Below the pieces are notes generated by a model. The model had not been told where the DNA came from. It was given only the letters and a program-made list of their open reading frames with translations, and did no database searches. A stretch of DNA of 64,000 nucleotides from Girardinichthys multiradiatus (taxonomy: Eukaryota; Chordata; Actinopteri; Cyprinodontiformes; Goodeidae). The translations under genes and the position numbers were made by a program. The stretch lies in NCBI RefSeq assembly GCF_021462225.1, contig NC_061812.1, forward strand, positions 45,861,363 through 45,925,362. Direction: 5' to 3'. This document shows, in pieces, positions 43,785 through 56,925 of the stretch (position 1 is its first letter; the number at the start of each line of letters is the position of its first letter).

Positions 43785-43812
43785 CATCCTTCCATCCATC
43801 CATCCATCCATC
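43785..43812. repeat. (CCAT)n microsatellite
   Basis: Six to seven CCAT units next to the LINE fragment's 5' side. Confidence 0.9.
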
Positions 43813-45340
43813 TTGTGATGTTGTCATACCAAACCGTTATTCACATGACATTAAAACAGTGGGATTTGCTGACCGCTGTGCTCAATGACCAGACTACCTA
43901 CTGATTGCAATACACGCTCGTAACATTATATTTTTCAGCTTTTCATGCATCTAAACACTAAAGAGACTGGTAAAAACTTATACTGCAAAGTTTTAACCTA
44001 TTCTTATGCACAGCTCCCAGCAAGGAAGAGCTCTACAGCTGGATTCTCTGTGTTATCAACGTTTTTTTCTCTTTATCTGCAGCCCTCACAGGTTACATCT
44101 AGGAAGACATGGGCATAAACGTCTTGTTTTCTCTGGCCGAGTAAAAGATTGCATCTTTTAAGAAACCTAAGCTCCAACATAATAATCTACACCAAAGATT
44201 CCCCAAAAAGAGACCGGGTCCCTAGTCATTTTGTTAATACATTTTTGTATTTTGGAGAGGAGCTGTTTTTTTTAATTCTTTATATGTGTGCAGGGCTTGC
44301 TGTTTGAGAATGCCACTGTGTGAACGCCCTCTTCTATTGTTCTATAATACCTCATCAGGCAGGTATTCATAAAACAAGAACTGACAGAGACTGAGAGCTG
44401 TTTGGCCAATAATTCCAGATAATTAGGTGGCACCCAACATGGTCATTTTGATTAAAATTACAAACTTTATTAATAATTGCCTCTGGCACTTATCACTAGT
44501 TTTTCATAGTTTTATCTGTGTGCTTCATCCAACCAGAAACCATATTGTATTTTAAGGTCAGATTTGGAGAGAAACATTCCAACTCGAAATTCCAACTTAA
44601 GGGGACATTGCTGTTTTTGATCCTGACTTGGGGTCCTTGAGAATTTAAACTGTTTGGTAAGAATGAAAAAACTTTACTTTGCATTTGATTTTTCTTAAAA
44701 GTTGCACTTTGAATTTGAAATTCATGTCACACCAGAGCTAAGCATGCCTAAGCTGCAAATCAGATCTGTTGGATTTGGTCATTAATGTGCTCAGTGAACA
44801 GGCTAATATCTAGTGACAATACAAGCTGAAAGTAACATGTTTCCCTTGAGTTTATGCTTTCTAACACTAATGGTACATTTTCACAGACAGAGATTAATAG
44901 GAACTCTGTTGCTGATTAAACATGATAAAAACATTCAAAAGTGTAAATAAACCTTTAATTCTTCCATCTCTGATAACTTTTTATAATAACATTGACTATA
45001 CGGGACTTAAGGTGGTCGTTGAAATTATCTGTATGCAAAAAGTAGGAAAAATTACATCACTTTCTGCATGCACTCACTGGCTCCAGTTAAATATAGAACA
45101 AAGACATTTGTGTTAGTGTTTACACCTAACATCTAGCCACAGTTTTATACCCTCACACATGCTTCCTTCTGTTGTGGCTCCTTTGTGCACTGACAGTAAA
45201 ATAGGGCTAGTAGTTGCCAGGGAAACAGATCCAGTATTATTCTTCTGCTGTCTTGTTTCTTAATATCCCAAGGGTATGCAAAAAAAATGCTTGAATTATT
45301 GTTAGTGTGCTAAAGCAACATTTGGAGAATGGATAGAATA
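43813..45340 (-). other. intron, no feature recognised
   Basis: AT-rich, no recognisable feature. Confidence 0.5.
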
Positions 45341-45742
45341 TTGCATTTAAAAAAAGGGTTTGCAGCGTTGTTCCTGCTATAACATCAACTGCAGCACAGA
45401 AGAACAGCTAACATTCAGTTCTGCCGAAAATAGCCCAGTGGAATGCATCAGCCCAGCCTGGCTTGACCACACATGCGAAGTGGGCGTGGTGCCTCCGCTC
45501 CTGGCCAGGGGCAGAGGAGAAGCTCAGCAACATATCCGTGACTAAAAACTTAATTAACCCGAGAACACGGCACCTCCTCTAGAGAGAGCACCCGTGGCGC
45601 CATGCTCCTCGTCGCAATGTTTTTACCAGGCCTAAAGGCACGAGGGAGGTTCAGAAGACACAAGGTCCCACCCGTGCACCAACAGTCAGGAAGGTGAGAG
45701 AGACCGCCTGTTAATACTCAGGTCCGTTAACTGGACATTTTA

Positions 45743-46230
45743 CGCAAAACTATTCATACCCCTGGAACATTTTCACATTTTCTCACATTACAACCTTAAA
45801 CTTTACTGCCAGCCTATGGGAAAATGTCTCCACCAGTTTTACATACCTGGAGACTGACATTTTTTGTCTGTACAAAATTCTTCTTATTAAAAGACTGGTA
45901 AACTAAAGTGCCTTACAAATGTATTCCAGCTTCTTGAACTTTATGTGACTAACCAACACAAAGTAAAGCATAACTGTGAAGTGGAAGGAAAATAAATATG
46001 ATTTACAAAATGTTTTTAAAAATAAAATAAGAGGTGGAGCATACTTGTTTATTCTCTATCCCTGAGTCCATGCTCTGTACAGCCACCTTTGCTGCTATTT
46101 GTTTCCTAAATAGCTGAGTCAGACTGGATGGAGAGCACCTTTAAACAAAGTCTTGCCACAAATTGGATTTAGGACTAGACTTTGACTAGGCTATTCTAAC
46201 ACATAAACATGCACCGATCTTTGCCATTGT
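45743..46230. mobile_element. Tc1-like relic, left end
   Basis: The text AAAACTATTCATACCCCTGG, TCTCACATTACAACCTTAAA, AACCAACACAAAGTAAAGCA and GTCAGACTGGATGGAGAGCA belongs to the same CAGTGC-ended Tc1-like family as 8250 and 18275. The start motif is decayed and the right side is lost near 46230. Confidence 0.6.
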
Positions 46231-49200
46231 GTAGAGGAGCAAAAAACAAGTTATAAGTAAATGAAAGCACCTAATACATATAGAGAGGTAAAACAGGCAC
46301 CCTAATATCATTGTTTCTATTTCTATGCTTAACTTCTCTTTTTAACAAGTCCTGTAGTTGTTCTTGCTATTTCACATCTACCCACATGAGGGCGCCAGTT
46401 GGGTTGGTAGCATAGAGTAGGGTTATGGGCACAAATAAGGAAAAAAAACCTTGTGAAATACTAATAGAATCTACATGTGTCTCATCTGTTCTGTGCTCCA
46501 GGTCAGTAAATGGGTCATTTAATCAGTGATGGCGGGATGAGCCGAAGTTACATGATGGTTTATTTGTTCTACTGTGTCATCAAGTGGACAATAATTGTAA
46601 AATAGACATGACTTGCTGTGTGACGCTTTGGACTGAATAATAAATGAGTCATGTTTATGATGCCAATAGGCTACTACATAAATTGTAAATATGGTCCCAA
46701 TATGATATTAATTTGTCTTTATGATACAATAGCTGGATTAAAAGGGAAAGTGGAAACAAATATGGGACAGGTGTGTGAAGTGAACGTGTTTGTGTTACTT
46801 TGTTTGTAGGCATGCTTATGTTACTATGACATTTTATTTATTTTGAAAATAACTTTCCCACTGTGCTGGGTTTCAGCAGATTCGTCTTTTTTTAGATGAT
46901 TTCACCTGCTTCAGAAAATACCCTTTGACAGGGCACAGGTGAAGCAGTTGTAGCCAGAAAAGCAACAGCAAGTTTTTACAAGTTAGGAATCAGCAGAATT
47001 TTGCTGCCCCCTTATATTTTGAATCCCATGAAAACCAGTAACTTAGTTCTGGAATTAGTCACATAGGATGGTTGGCTTCAACACGAGCCTCGATACAAGC
47101 TTTACAAAAATCCTCCTGGATTACTTGATTCAAGATTTGAAGCCTCAACACAGAAGAACTCATCACTCCTTTTAATGCATATACTGCTGACTTTAGTTTG
47201 AGAGTGGACTATTGTCTTAAATTAAATGTTGTCTGACTAGTATTTTGTAGAAAACGGGGCTTATGGCTGTATGCTAACTCATGGTTTTGCAAACAGACGT
47301 TGGTGTTGTGTAAAGCTAACTCGGAAACAACTGAAAGGCTGGTGAAATCATTTTAAACCTCTTTTACTATGTACTTACTGAAACAATTTCATACTAAATT
47401 ATGTTGTTTTGTTCAATATTTGTTGCGGAATCGACATTTTTAATGGGGTTATTGCCAAAACTAAAGACACAATTTGGTAGTGTGATAAATAAATTAGTAA
47501 TGGCCGCAAATATGTAAATCTTGGTAAAGAGAGCTGGTAGTAACCCTTTTTAGTCGTTTTGTAGATAAAAAGTAGACATAGTTGTGTCAAAAGAGACGAG
47601 GTGATTTTATTTTTGTAAAAGCAATGAAAACAGTTAAAGATTAAAATGCTTAAGAGTTAAAGTCAATTTCATATGTGCGGAAGATAATTGTAAAAACTTA
47701 AGTGAGCTAAAAGTGTCTACTGAAATTGATGTAAGGTGAATTGTTCAGTTACGTTGATGTTGAAATAAACATTAACTACACAGAAGAGAAGTGCATTGGA
47801 GAACCTTTATGGCTACTTATGCTGCATTCTATGTGCCTCCACATTCAGAACTTGGATCTTAACCATGTTGGGACGCTTATTGACCAGGCTAACCACAATC
47901 AGCCTTACGAGCTAAAAATGTATTTGAAGTATTCTGTATTTTGAACCAGTGTACAAACATGTGCGCTGAAGTATACATGTGAAAGATTTCTTGAGATAAA
48001 AACTGCCAGAGGTACAAACTTTTTAACTGTCAGTAAATGTATGGTGGCCATACTGGATTTTTAGGGTTGGTAAAAAACCTCCAACTTTCTCATTTGTAAC
48101 AATAATCAAGCTGCATTCTTCATCCAAATTTGCATACCAATCCATTCAAACGTTTTCTTCTTTTTTTGACAACATACAAGACATTAAGTGTCAAAGTGTC
48201 TTATGTACTGTTGTTTTACTACAGTGAGTATGGTGGTCCTTTCGTCTTGCCACTTTCCATTAAAACCTGATTTGTTAAATGCAAGTCTATTACTTCTGAC
48301 CTGACAACAGTCTATACAAAGTTCATATAGATGGCATATGTGGAAGGCAAGTCAGAAATTAAACCGCACATTTTCCACTTGCCATGACTGTAGCGTTGGC
48401 AGGTTGGGCTAATTATCAAGAAGAGCAATTCATACAAAAAAGCTATGTAAACAACCCCCAATAGAATGCAGTTACTAGTGTTGTGTGGAGAGGCCTGAAA
48501 GGATTCTGGAATGTTTTCATGGTGCTGAAAAAGATGTCAGTGCACGAGTAACCCTCCTGATAGTCTTACCTCACAGGTCCCCCTGCCCCCAACATCACAG
48601 CACACACTCAAACCTCCACGCACTTATGCAAAAAGTATCCCCGGGAGTGTACTCGTGCTGAAATAACATTGCTCTTCTATTTTCTCCTTGGCTGCACCTG
48701 GCTCGCAATCATGTAACCACTATGGATTTTTTAGAAGCCAGTTAGCGGTTTCTGCAAGCGGCTTTGAAAAGAGGAGAAAAAAAAACCCTGTCGGGAGCAG
48801 TTTTTCTAGACAAACAGTTAAAAACGGCATGTTGGGTCCCTGCATATTGAATATAGATATGATTGGTTCCTTATTCCATTAAACAAACCACAATGAAACC
48901 GAGCTTTCATCAGTTACTCCACTAAGAATTGGATTAGTTGATGTACAAACAAATAACCTAAAGAAGAGAAAAATGTCTTGATGTTTGTGCATGTTTCTTT
49001 GTGAAGATAAGCAAAGCACTGCACTCTGAGAAAGCTCTGTCCATAGAACGTATGTTTCATGCATAGAGGCGGCTCCCTGACAGACTTATTGTCTTGAATT
49101 TGCTTCTGCCCAGATTCTGTGTAAGGGAATAGAAAACACTCAGCCTGCAAGGAAACAAATTGCCGTCAAGCCCCCTACACAGTCCAGTAATTGGATATTA

Positions 49201-49461
49201 ATTCTTTCCACCACAATCTTGCAAAGTTATTTCCAAAGAAAGAGATAAACCTGTTCAGCAGGAGCTGTTGTTACTGCGGGTCAGGAAAAAAAGATCCACA
49301 GTGGATTTATCTCCATGAACTCCCTCACGTCTTTATCTTCCATCCTCTCTTATGTGTGCTCTCAGTTCCTTTTATAACCAGCACGAATTGCCCAGTTTCA
49401 TATAACTTGAGGAATGACAACACACATTCAGTAGATGATGAAGACCTGGTTGCTGCAGTAA
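46231..49461 (-). other. intron, no feature recognised
   Basis: 3.2 kb without a recognisable gene or repeat. Short frames on both strands look like chance. Confidence 0.45.
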
Positions 49462-50511
49462 TACAACCCCAATTCCAATGAAGTTGGGAAGTTGTGTTAA
49501 ACTTAAATAACAACAATGATTTTCAAATTGTGTTACACCTATATGCACTGAATACACAACTAAGACATGATTTTTAGTGTTCAAACTGATAAACGTTATT
49601 GTTTTTTGCAAATATTCACTAATTTTGAATTTGATGCTTGCCACATGTTCCAAAAAAGCTGGGACCGGGTCAACAAAAGACTGGGAAAATTGAGGAATGC
49701 TCAAAAAACACCTGTTTGGAACATTCAACAGGTGAGACGGTTCTCTGGAAACAGGTGAGTGTCAGGTTGTTCACAAGCAAGGATGGGGTGAGGTTCATCT
49801 CTTTAAATCACAGTGAACAGCTGCATGAGCAAATGGTCCAACAGTTTAGGAACAAGGTTTTTCATTGTAAAAACAAACATCAGTCTGTAACAAATATTAC
49901 CACATGGGCTCAGTAACACTTCAGAAAACCATTGTCAGTAAACACAGTTCATCACTAAATCTACAAGCGCAAGTTAAAACTCCACCATGTAAAGTGAAAG
50001 CCAATTAAATCAGTCCACATTTTAAATAGTTTTTGGAAATAAGGGATGTCATCTCTTCTGGGCAAAAGAGGAAAAGGACTATCCGTATTTTTATCAGTGC
50101 AAAGTTCCAAAGCCAGCATATATGATGTATGGGGGTGTATTAGTGCCCATGGCATCATGGGTCACTTGCACATGTGTGAAGGCTTCATTAATGGTAAAAG
50201 GTACATACAGACTACTGAGCAACTTAAGTTGTCCATCAGTTTAAAACACTTACTGAGTGTTGTTAAAAGGAAAGGTGATGTAACACAGTGGTAAACATGC
50301 ACCTGTCTCAGCTTTTTTGGAACATGTTGCAAGCATCAAATTCAAAATGACTGAATATTTGTAAAACAAAAAGTGTATCAATTTGAACACCAAATATCTT
50401 ATCTTTGTAGTATATTCAATTGCATATAGGTTGAACAGGATTTTCAAATCATTCTGTTCTGTTTTTATTTGTTTTACACAACGTCCCAACCTTATTGGAA
50501 TTGGGTTTGTA
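49462..50511. mobile_element. TIR DNA element, non-autonomous, superfamily unassigned
   Basis: 1050 bp. The left end reads TACAACCCCAATTCCAATGA and the right end, reversed, TACAAACCCAATTCCAATAA; the similarity continues inward for about 70 bases (GTTGGGA.GTTGTGT.AAAC). No open frame encodes a recognisable transposase. I recognise this as a frequent dispersed element of fish genomes but do not recall its superfamily with confidence. Confidence 0.75.
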
Positions 50512-50683
50512 TGTGTATTATAGTAATGTGTAATATTTTGTTAGCTCTGCTCTTCTGTGGACCTCTCACAGCACCATAAAACACGCAAGTCCCAACAAAG
50601 GCAAGTAGAAACAAAGGGATCAGAAATTGCAAAGCGTAATACAACAATATGTGTCAGCGTTAATTGTTTTCCATTGTGCATAC

Positions 50684-50851
50684 CTCGATTTCTCCCTCAT
50701 ACTCTGAGGAATCCAGCAGTGCCACCTTGAAGGGGGCGGTTTTAAGACGTTTTGAGCCTTTCTGAGGAGATTTCAGGTTTTTGTTCGGGGAGGTCTTCTC
50801 AGATGTGTCTTCTGTTTCTCTGTGTTCGTCCAGGTGCTTGGAGTTGTTTTC
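50684..50851 (-). CDS. epb41l1: epb41l1 exon: end of N-terminal extension and start of FERM F1
   Basis: 168 nt, 56 codons, phase 0 at both ends. It is acidic and Ser/Thr-rich first (ETEDTSEKTSPNK), then a basic KSPQK segment typical of the 4.1 headpiece border, then the first beta strand of the F1 lobe (FKVALLDSSEYEGEIE). The donor is GAG|GTATGC. The acceptor is taken at AAG|GAAAAC, after a T-rich tract. An ATG lies six bases upstream of that acceptor in the same frame, so a start inside this exon cannot be excluded if an alternative promoter is used. It is the most upstream exon I could find. Confidence 0.88.
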
Positions 50852-53408
50852 CTTCATGTTTAAAGATAAAAATAGATTAGACAAGAAACAATACACGAGT
50901 GGTGCTTTAAAATGGATACAGAACTTTCATCAGAAAGAATATAAAAAATACGCTGTTCTAAAATGAAAATCCCAATGATTATTATTTTGTCCTGTCAAAT
51001 ATTACAGCTGTATTACAGGTGGTGCAACATAAAAAACAATCAGTGGAAAGCAGGGGCGGACTGGCATACGGGTGAGTTAGTGGGCTGGTGGTTCAGCCCG
51101 TGGAGGTGCCCCCAATCAGGCAGATCTGCTAAACACACAGCCGCGGTGTGGACCAGTAAACACATGAACGACCACTACAGGGCCGGTGCCGTGATCCATC
51201 GGCTGGGATAGTAATCAGATCCCAACATGGAGGCATATCAATCGGGTGGTAGAGGCGCTATAAAAACCTATAAAATACAGTTGAAGTTGACCTCAACGAA
51301 AAAGAAGAGAAGCTATGGTTATACTTCACAGACCAGTTGAAGTAGAATGAAGACAACAGTTTATTATAGAGTGTAAACAGTGATCGAACTGTCTGCATTT
51401 AAAAACTCAACATGGAACCAACGCAGCACATGGAGGCAAGTAAAAAAGGTTTTGGATATTAGTCAGAAACTATTATTATTTTGTTGGACATGGTAATGTT
51501 TATAATATATAACAACATTGTTACAGGATTTAATCTAAAGCTAAAAATAACATAATTTGCTCCAAACAAGTGCACATCTATTTACTGCAGGTAGTCAAAA
51601 GGTTGACAGTGTCTATTTTATGTTCAAATCTACAACCATGTAAACATGCTAAATAACATTTTAACAATAAATGTAAATAATAGCAGTTTGATCTGGCACT
51701 TGTGATTATAATATTGCATTGGCTAAAGCTGAAAACAGAGGATCAGGTGCTTAGTTTGGAGGTGTTTAAAACTGCAAGATATGAGGGATAGTGAAAATAT
51801 TGGACGAAGGATGGGATGAAGATCTGCCAGGTTCTGGGGAAGAGCAGAACCACAGAGAAGCTTCATAGATGTAGTGAAGGATGCAGAGGATTTGGTGAGA
51901 TAGAGAAGGAAGCTGAGATGGAAGAGAAGATCAGCTGCAGAGAACCATAGAGACAACAGCTGACAGAAGACATTTGGGAATTTATGTTTACACATAAAAC
52001 CTCCCACATATTTATATTGTCAAATGTTGACATTTTCTTGTTGCATTTTAATTTAAAAGTGTTCCTTGAAGTAAAATTGTAATGAGTTACTTTTCAGTTT
52101 TGTTTGAGTAACATTTTACACTGGTAACTTTACTTGTGTTTAAATAAAAGTTTATTAAAGTAACTACTTACTTAAGCACATTATTTTTGTTTTCTTTCCA
52201 CTTCTTAAAGCCAGATGTTTTAAAGATACTGGAGAGTGATAAGATTATAAATGGTGGAGCAGAATAGAGTCAGTTTCTGCAGAGGTTACTCGCAGAGTGA
52301 ACAATGTAGGGGTACAAATACAGAAGCTTTCTGGTTTTTCTTCTCTTCTCTTTTGTCAGGTTCAAGTTAAGTTTGGAAATTATTTTGTTAAAAGGCAAGA
52401 AACTATGTGGCTTTGTTGAGGTTTAACTTTTACGCTAAATATGTATACATACAGTTCATATTGTTGTTGTAAATTATATTGGCCATCTGAGAATAAAAGC
52501 GTCACATTAGCACTGTCACTGTGTGTTTATATATATTTATAGGCCTATATTTTTCATTGACATTTCACCGTAGCAGTCTGTCAGAAACTGTTGGACCATT
52601 TTTTCTCCCCAGTCAGCACAATGAATGAAAATATAGAAATTCACAGAAAAATATGCGGATTTTGAGCTTGACTGTCAGAAACTGAAAATTTTCTTAGATC
52701 TTTTTCTGAATGCACACCATGCAGTTACCATGGTAAGAGATCCAGGTAAAATGTGTGAAGTTACCCTGATAAACAACTAATTATGTTTTGTAGTACAGGC
52801 CCAAGGTCTGAACAGGGCTTAAGAACTAGGGAAGGCTTTTAGGGTATGAGTGGCAGATGAACTGCAGAAAGCAACTAAAGTAACTACAGAGAAGGAAGGA
52901 CAGAACCGAATAAACAAAAACAGGTAAACAAAAAGAAATTCAGCAAAGACCAACCCAAAAAAAATCTCCAACATCAAGTCTAAAGTCATGACAGAACTTT
53001 CTGCAGATCATAATACTTGTAAAAATCCACAATACTTGAAAGTTTAGTTATAAAATAAAAATATGAACAAATAAACAATTTTTGGTCCACAGTGTATATG
53101 TGTCTCCATGACACTGTGGGGTTTTGTCTCAACAGTGTTGACCGAATGAAAGTTGGAAAATGGAAAAAAGTGTTTGAATAAATTTGACTGTCCTTCACCA
53201 AATGAAAATGAGTTGAGTCTAAGAAACAGCCTGACATCTATTAAACATATTTCTAAGTCTGCTTTCTAACCCTTTTACCAAACTGCCTTCTGTTGTCCTC
53301 TACATGAATCTACTGGCCTAGCACAACCCGAACACTTATAATGCATGGATAAAATCGGAAATGGTAGTGTGCTGTTAGATTCAGATGTATTTAACAATTT
53401 TGTTAAAC
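50852..53408. other. non-coding, no feature recognised
   Basis: Upstream of the first visible epb41l1 exon. No further exon of the gene could be found. A GC-richer stretch at 51050-51210 begins CAGGGGCGGACTGGC, like the end of a DNA transposon, but no matching second end was seen. Confidence 0.45.
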
Positions 53409-53610
53409 TTTTTTTTTTTGCGGCACTAGTGGCCTTTACTTTTCCAGTGTTTTTTGACAGTAGATGTAGAGGAAATGGGGGCAGAGAGAGAGGGGAAGAG
53501 ATGCAGCAAACGTTGCCAGGGCTGGGATTTGAACCCACAACAGCCACGCTGAGGACTAAGGCCTCTGTATATGGGTCACATGCTTAACCCCCTATACCAC
53601 CACACCACCA
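53409..53610 (-). mobile_element. tRNA-derived SINE
   Basis: On the minus strand the head has an A box (TGGTATAGGGGG, at 53588-53599) and a B box (GGTTCAAATCC, at 53525-53535) spaced as in a tRNA promoter. The head is followed by a roughly 90-bp unrelated body and an A-run (53409-53419). The RNA polymerase III promoter parts are recognisable; the tRNA fold itself is decayed. Confidence 0.75.
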
Positions 53611-54249
53611 TCAAACTTTGAAAATAAATCAGGTAAGACATTTGATGCAGATGTGCAATCAGCTGTATATACTAGCATAAAAAGCATTAATTTGCCTAAA
53701 TACTGAAAAAGGGAATTTGTCCAACTCTTCCCGCAGAAGGGAATGGAATCTCCTTTCAATATGACACAGCATTCTGCAGACATCTGCTGGTGTCTGTATC
53801 TTAAATATGGTGCTGAAAGAGTTGTGACTGAGCTGATTGCTGATGGCTTTTAAAGTTGCTGAGACTCATGCAAGGCTTTAGATGGGTACAAAAACACAGC
53901 AGGAGGTTCTAAATTCCCCCAAAATTCTCAGCTTTGAGCAGCTGCTGTGCCTGGAACAGGAATGAAACATCCTCTTCAGTAGCACTCGGCTTATAATTGA
54001 TGAATATGAGTTTACTGTGATGCTAACTGCTATATTTTACTGGGAAGATGTTAGCAAAACATTAAGCAACTGCAGCCCTCAAAAACACAGATGGTAAAGG
54101 AGTGTGGGATTTCTCAGGCCGTTTTTGGGTCAAGCATCAATGTATTTTCTGTCCTGAACGAACCCCAACCCTATCTGTAAATTAAAACTACATTAAATAT
54201 CTAAAGTGAAACTTCTTGAGGGGGAAATTAAAAAACAGCCTGTGCCCAC

Positions 54250-55130
54250 CCTTAGACTTATATTAGAGAAGTGCTGTTGAAGCCTCTTTTGATTTATTAC
54301 AGCACTTATTACAGGGTATTGACTTGGCAATATTTGCCCAGAATTCTTCGCCAAAATGCTCCAAATCTATCAGATTGCAAGTACATCTTGTGTCCTCACC
54401 CGTCATCGGATTCAAGTCTGGACTTAACCAGGCCATTCCAAAACGTTAATCTTCTTCTGGTGAAGCTTTGTCATTTGGATGCATGCTTCGGGTCAGTTCA
54501 TCTTCAGTTTCAGATCAAAAACAATGATTTTTTTTTTTTACAAACATTGGTATTTGGAATTGTTCATAATTCCCTCCCCCTTGACTAAGGCCACAGTTCC
54601 ACATGAAGAAAAACAACATCAAAGCATGATGCCGCTACCTCCATGCTTCACTGTGGTTAGAGTGTCCCTTTGGAGATGCTGTGTTTTTCATACCAAACAC
54701 ATATTTCGGAAATATGGCCATAACATTCAGCCTTCATTTCATCAGACCATAACACATTTTCTTGTACGCTTTAGGGAGACTTCAAATGTATTAATGCCCA
54801 ACTTAGCATGACTGGGCCGATTTTCTTTGTATGAAAAGGCTTCCATTTTGCTATCTAACCTCATAGACCAGACATACGATGGATTGTTGTTATAGTACAC
54901 AACCAATACTTTCCAGAAAGTCTTGCATCTTATTCTTTAATGGTGCTGTACACTCCTTAGCAGCTTTCGCCATACGTTCTCCACAGGACGATGACTTGTC
55001 TCACTGTGTTTCATGGTTTTCATGCCTTGGTAATTCTTTAGAGCTTTTGTCCTGACTGACACCTTTCGGCAATGAGATCCCTCTGATGCTTTGGAAGCTC
55101 TCTGCTCTCAACATTTGCTGAGAGATGCAA
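54250..55130 (-). mobile_element. Tc1-like transposase relic
   Basis: The plus-strand text is the reverse complement of a Tc1-like transposase gene: AAGCATGATGCCGCTACCTC, TTCATCAGACCATAACACAT, AAAAGGCTTCCATTTTGCTA and GAGATCCCTCTGATGCTTTG (the last corresponding to a KHQRDL-type N-terminus on the minus strand). Frames are thoroughly broken. Confidence 0.7.
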
Positions 55131-56028
55131 CTAAGAAAATTTAAAGACATACTAGAACTGTTGACTTTGTTTGAGATTAATCAGAAGGACTTAAAGCATG
55201 TGTAATGACCCCTAGTTAGCATGAGTTTTAATGTGGTAGTTAATGCTAGGTACAGCCACATTTATTGTGTTTATTTAGTGCCAAATCACATGTGTGTGTA
55301 AACTGAATCAAAAGGTGCCTCAACAGAGTATTAGTTTAAAGGTGTGCAACATGGTTCTTGCACCTTTTTGATTTTTACAAATTTGTACAGGACATACAGC
55401 TATAAATAAAAAAAGATGTAAAAAGGCTTCGAAATTATTATCATGGTCTTAACTTTTTTGCAGCAAAAAAATGTGGCACTCGATTGTGTATCCACTGTAC
55501 ATTTAGAACATAACCAGAAGGGACCTAGGACTTGTCAGCCGGAGGCCCTCATAGTTGCATTCAAAATCTGCAGCCAGAAAATATTGCTTCACTGACCTGC
55601 TTTGCCATCTTGTTGTCAGAGGATGGGTCCTGCATGTCTGCTGCTGCCCCCTGCTGTCAGGGAGGACTTCTAGATTGCTGCCTTTCCCTTCGACTCAGGG
55701 TTCACCTCAGTTGCTTCAATGACACAACACCAACCTGGGAAAAGGTAGAAATACAGCGAACCTGAGCTTAAAAATTTTACGTGGATGACAGATTCTTTAA
55801 ACCAGAGTTTGCCATTTTAAAAACCTGTGCTCTGTTTGTGAGAAAAGAAAACATTAACTGTCGCTCAAATATTGCCAAAATTTGCTCTTGTCTGGTTTGT
55901 CTATGTGTTGTCTGATCTCATGAGATGGATGTGTTGTTACATCCCTATTATTTACTTAATTTACAGCTTTTTGTTTGCTTCGAACATATTCAAGTGTTTC
56001 AATGCTATTTATAAATGATGTCATAATA
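55131..56028. other. non-coding, no feature recognised
   Basis: No recognisable feature; a 77-codon plus-strand frame at 55532 has no family resemblance. Confidence 0.45.
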
Positions 56029-56925
56029 GTAGCGGTGTGACAGTACACAAAAGCCATGGTTTGGTACAATTGTTATCGTACCAAACCATGTTATTAAACC
56101 ATGTTATTAAAAAGATATGATTTTAACTTTGGTCAGCAGTAAACAAAGAGTCTCTTTCAATTTTGAACAATAATTACATTTTGTTATATTCTAAAACTTA
56201 AAAAAATTTGACAGCAATAACTGCAAAGTTGGTTGGATTTCTTTAAATGAATGAAGTAGCAAAGGCAGGCATAGCCAGTAACTGGTTAGATAGGTTATAG
56301 AACAAATTTACCACTTGTTAATGTTTAGAAATCTTTCAATAAAGCTGTGTCAATATTTGAGATCCTTTGGAGTTGTTTTGATATTTTGACAACCTAGTGT
56401 CCCAGATGTACCTGAATGCAGCATGTGTAGCTGTTGTCGTATGAGGGGATTCATCCTACTTGACTTTTATCCAATGTAAAGAGTTTGGGCTGATTGGATG
56501 CTACAGGTAGCCATTTGGGCGTCATCTGATTTTTCTCCAGTAACTGATGTTTACATTCAGCTTGACCTTGTTACAGTAAGTGCAGAGTAGGTGATGTACC
56601 TTATTGCAGTTAAAAGACGCGTACGCTCACATAAAGTTTTGTTTTGGTCCAACTTTATTTTCCAAAATGAGAAACTTCAATGTTACCGAATAGCAGAGCA
56701 TAGTAATAGCTTGGAGTCTTCTCAGTTTTGTTTTGGTGCCACTTTTTAAATTTGTACTACAGAACACTGCATTGCTCACTTAGTTCCCCGCATAATTATT
56801 CGACATGTGTTCGGGTATAAAACGTTGTATTTGTTTGTTTACACGTGCATGCCAAACTGACATGGCTCTACCATATACAATATATTCAATATATTCAATA
56901 TGTGTAGAGTTACATCTCTAATAGT

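Noticed and set aside
51053..51210. DNA transposon starting CAGGGGCGGACTGGC
   Set aside because: Only one end seen; no reverse-complement end or target duplication within reach.
53517..53610. tRNA gene
   Set aside because: A and B boxes are present, but the cloverleaf is decayed and the unit has a SINE body and A-tail.
55532..55765. Upstream epb41l1 exon or a separate small gene
   Set aside because: Wrong strand for epb41l1, no homology, no convincing splice sites.
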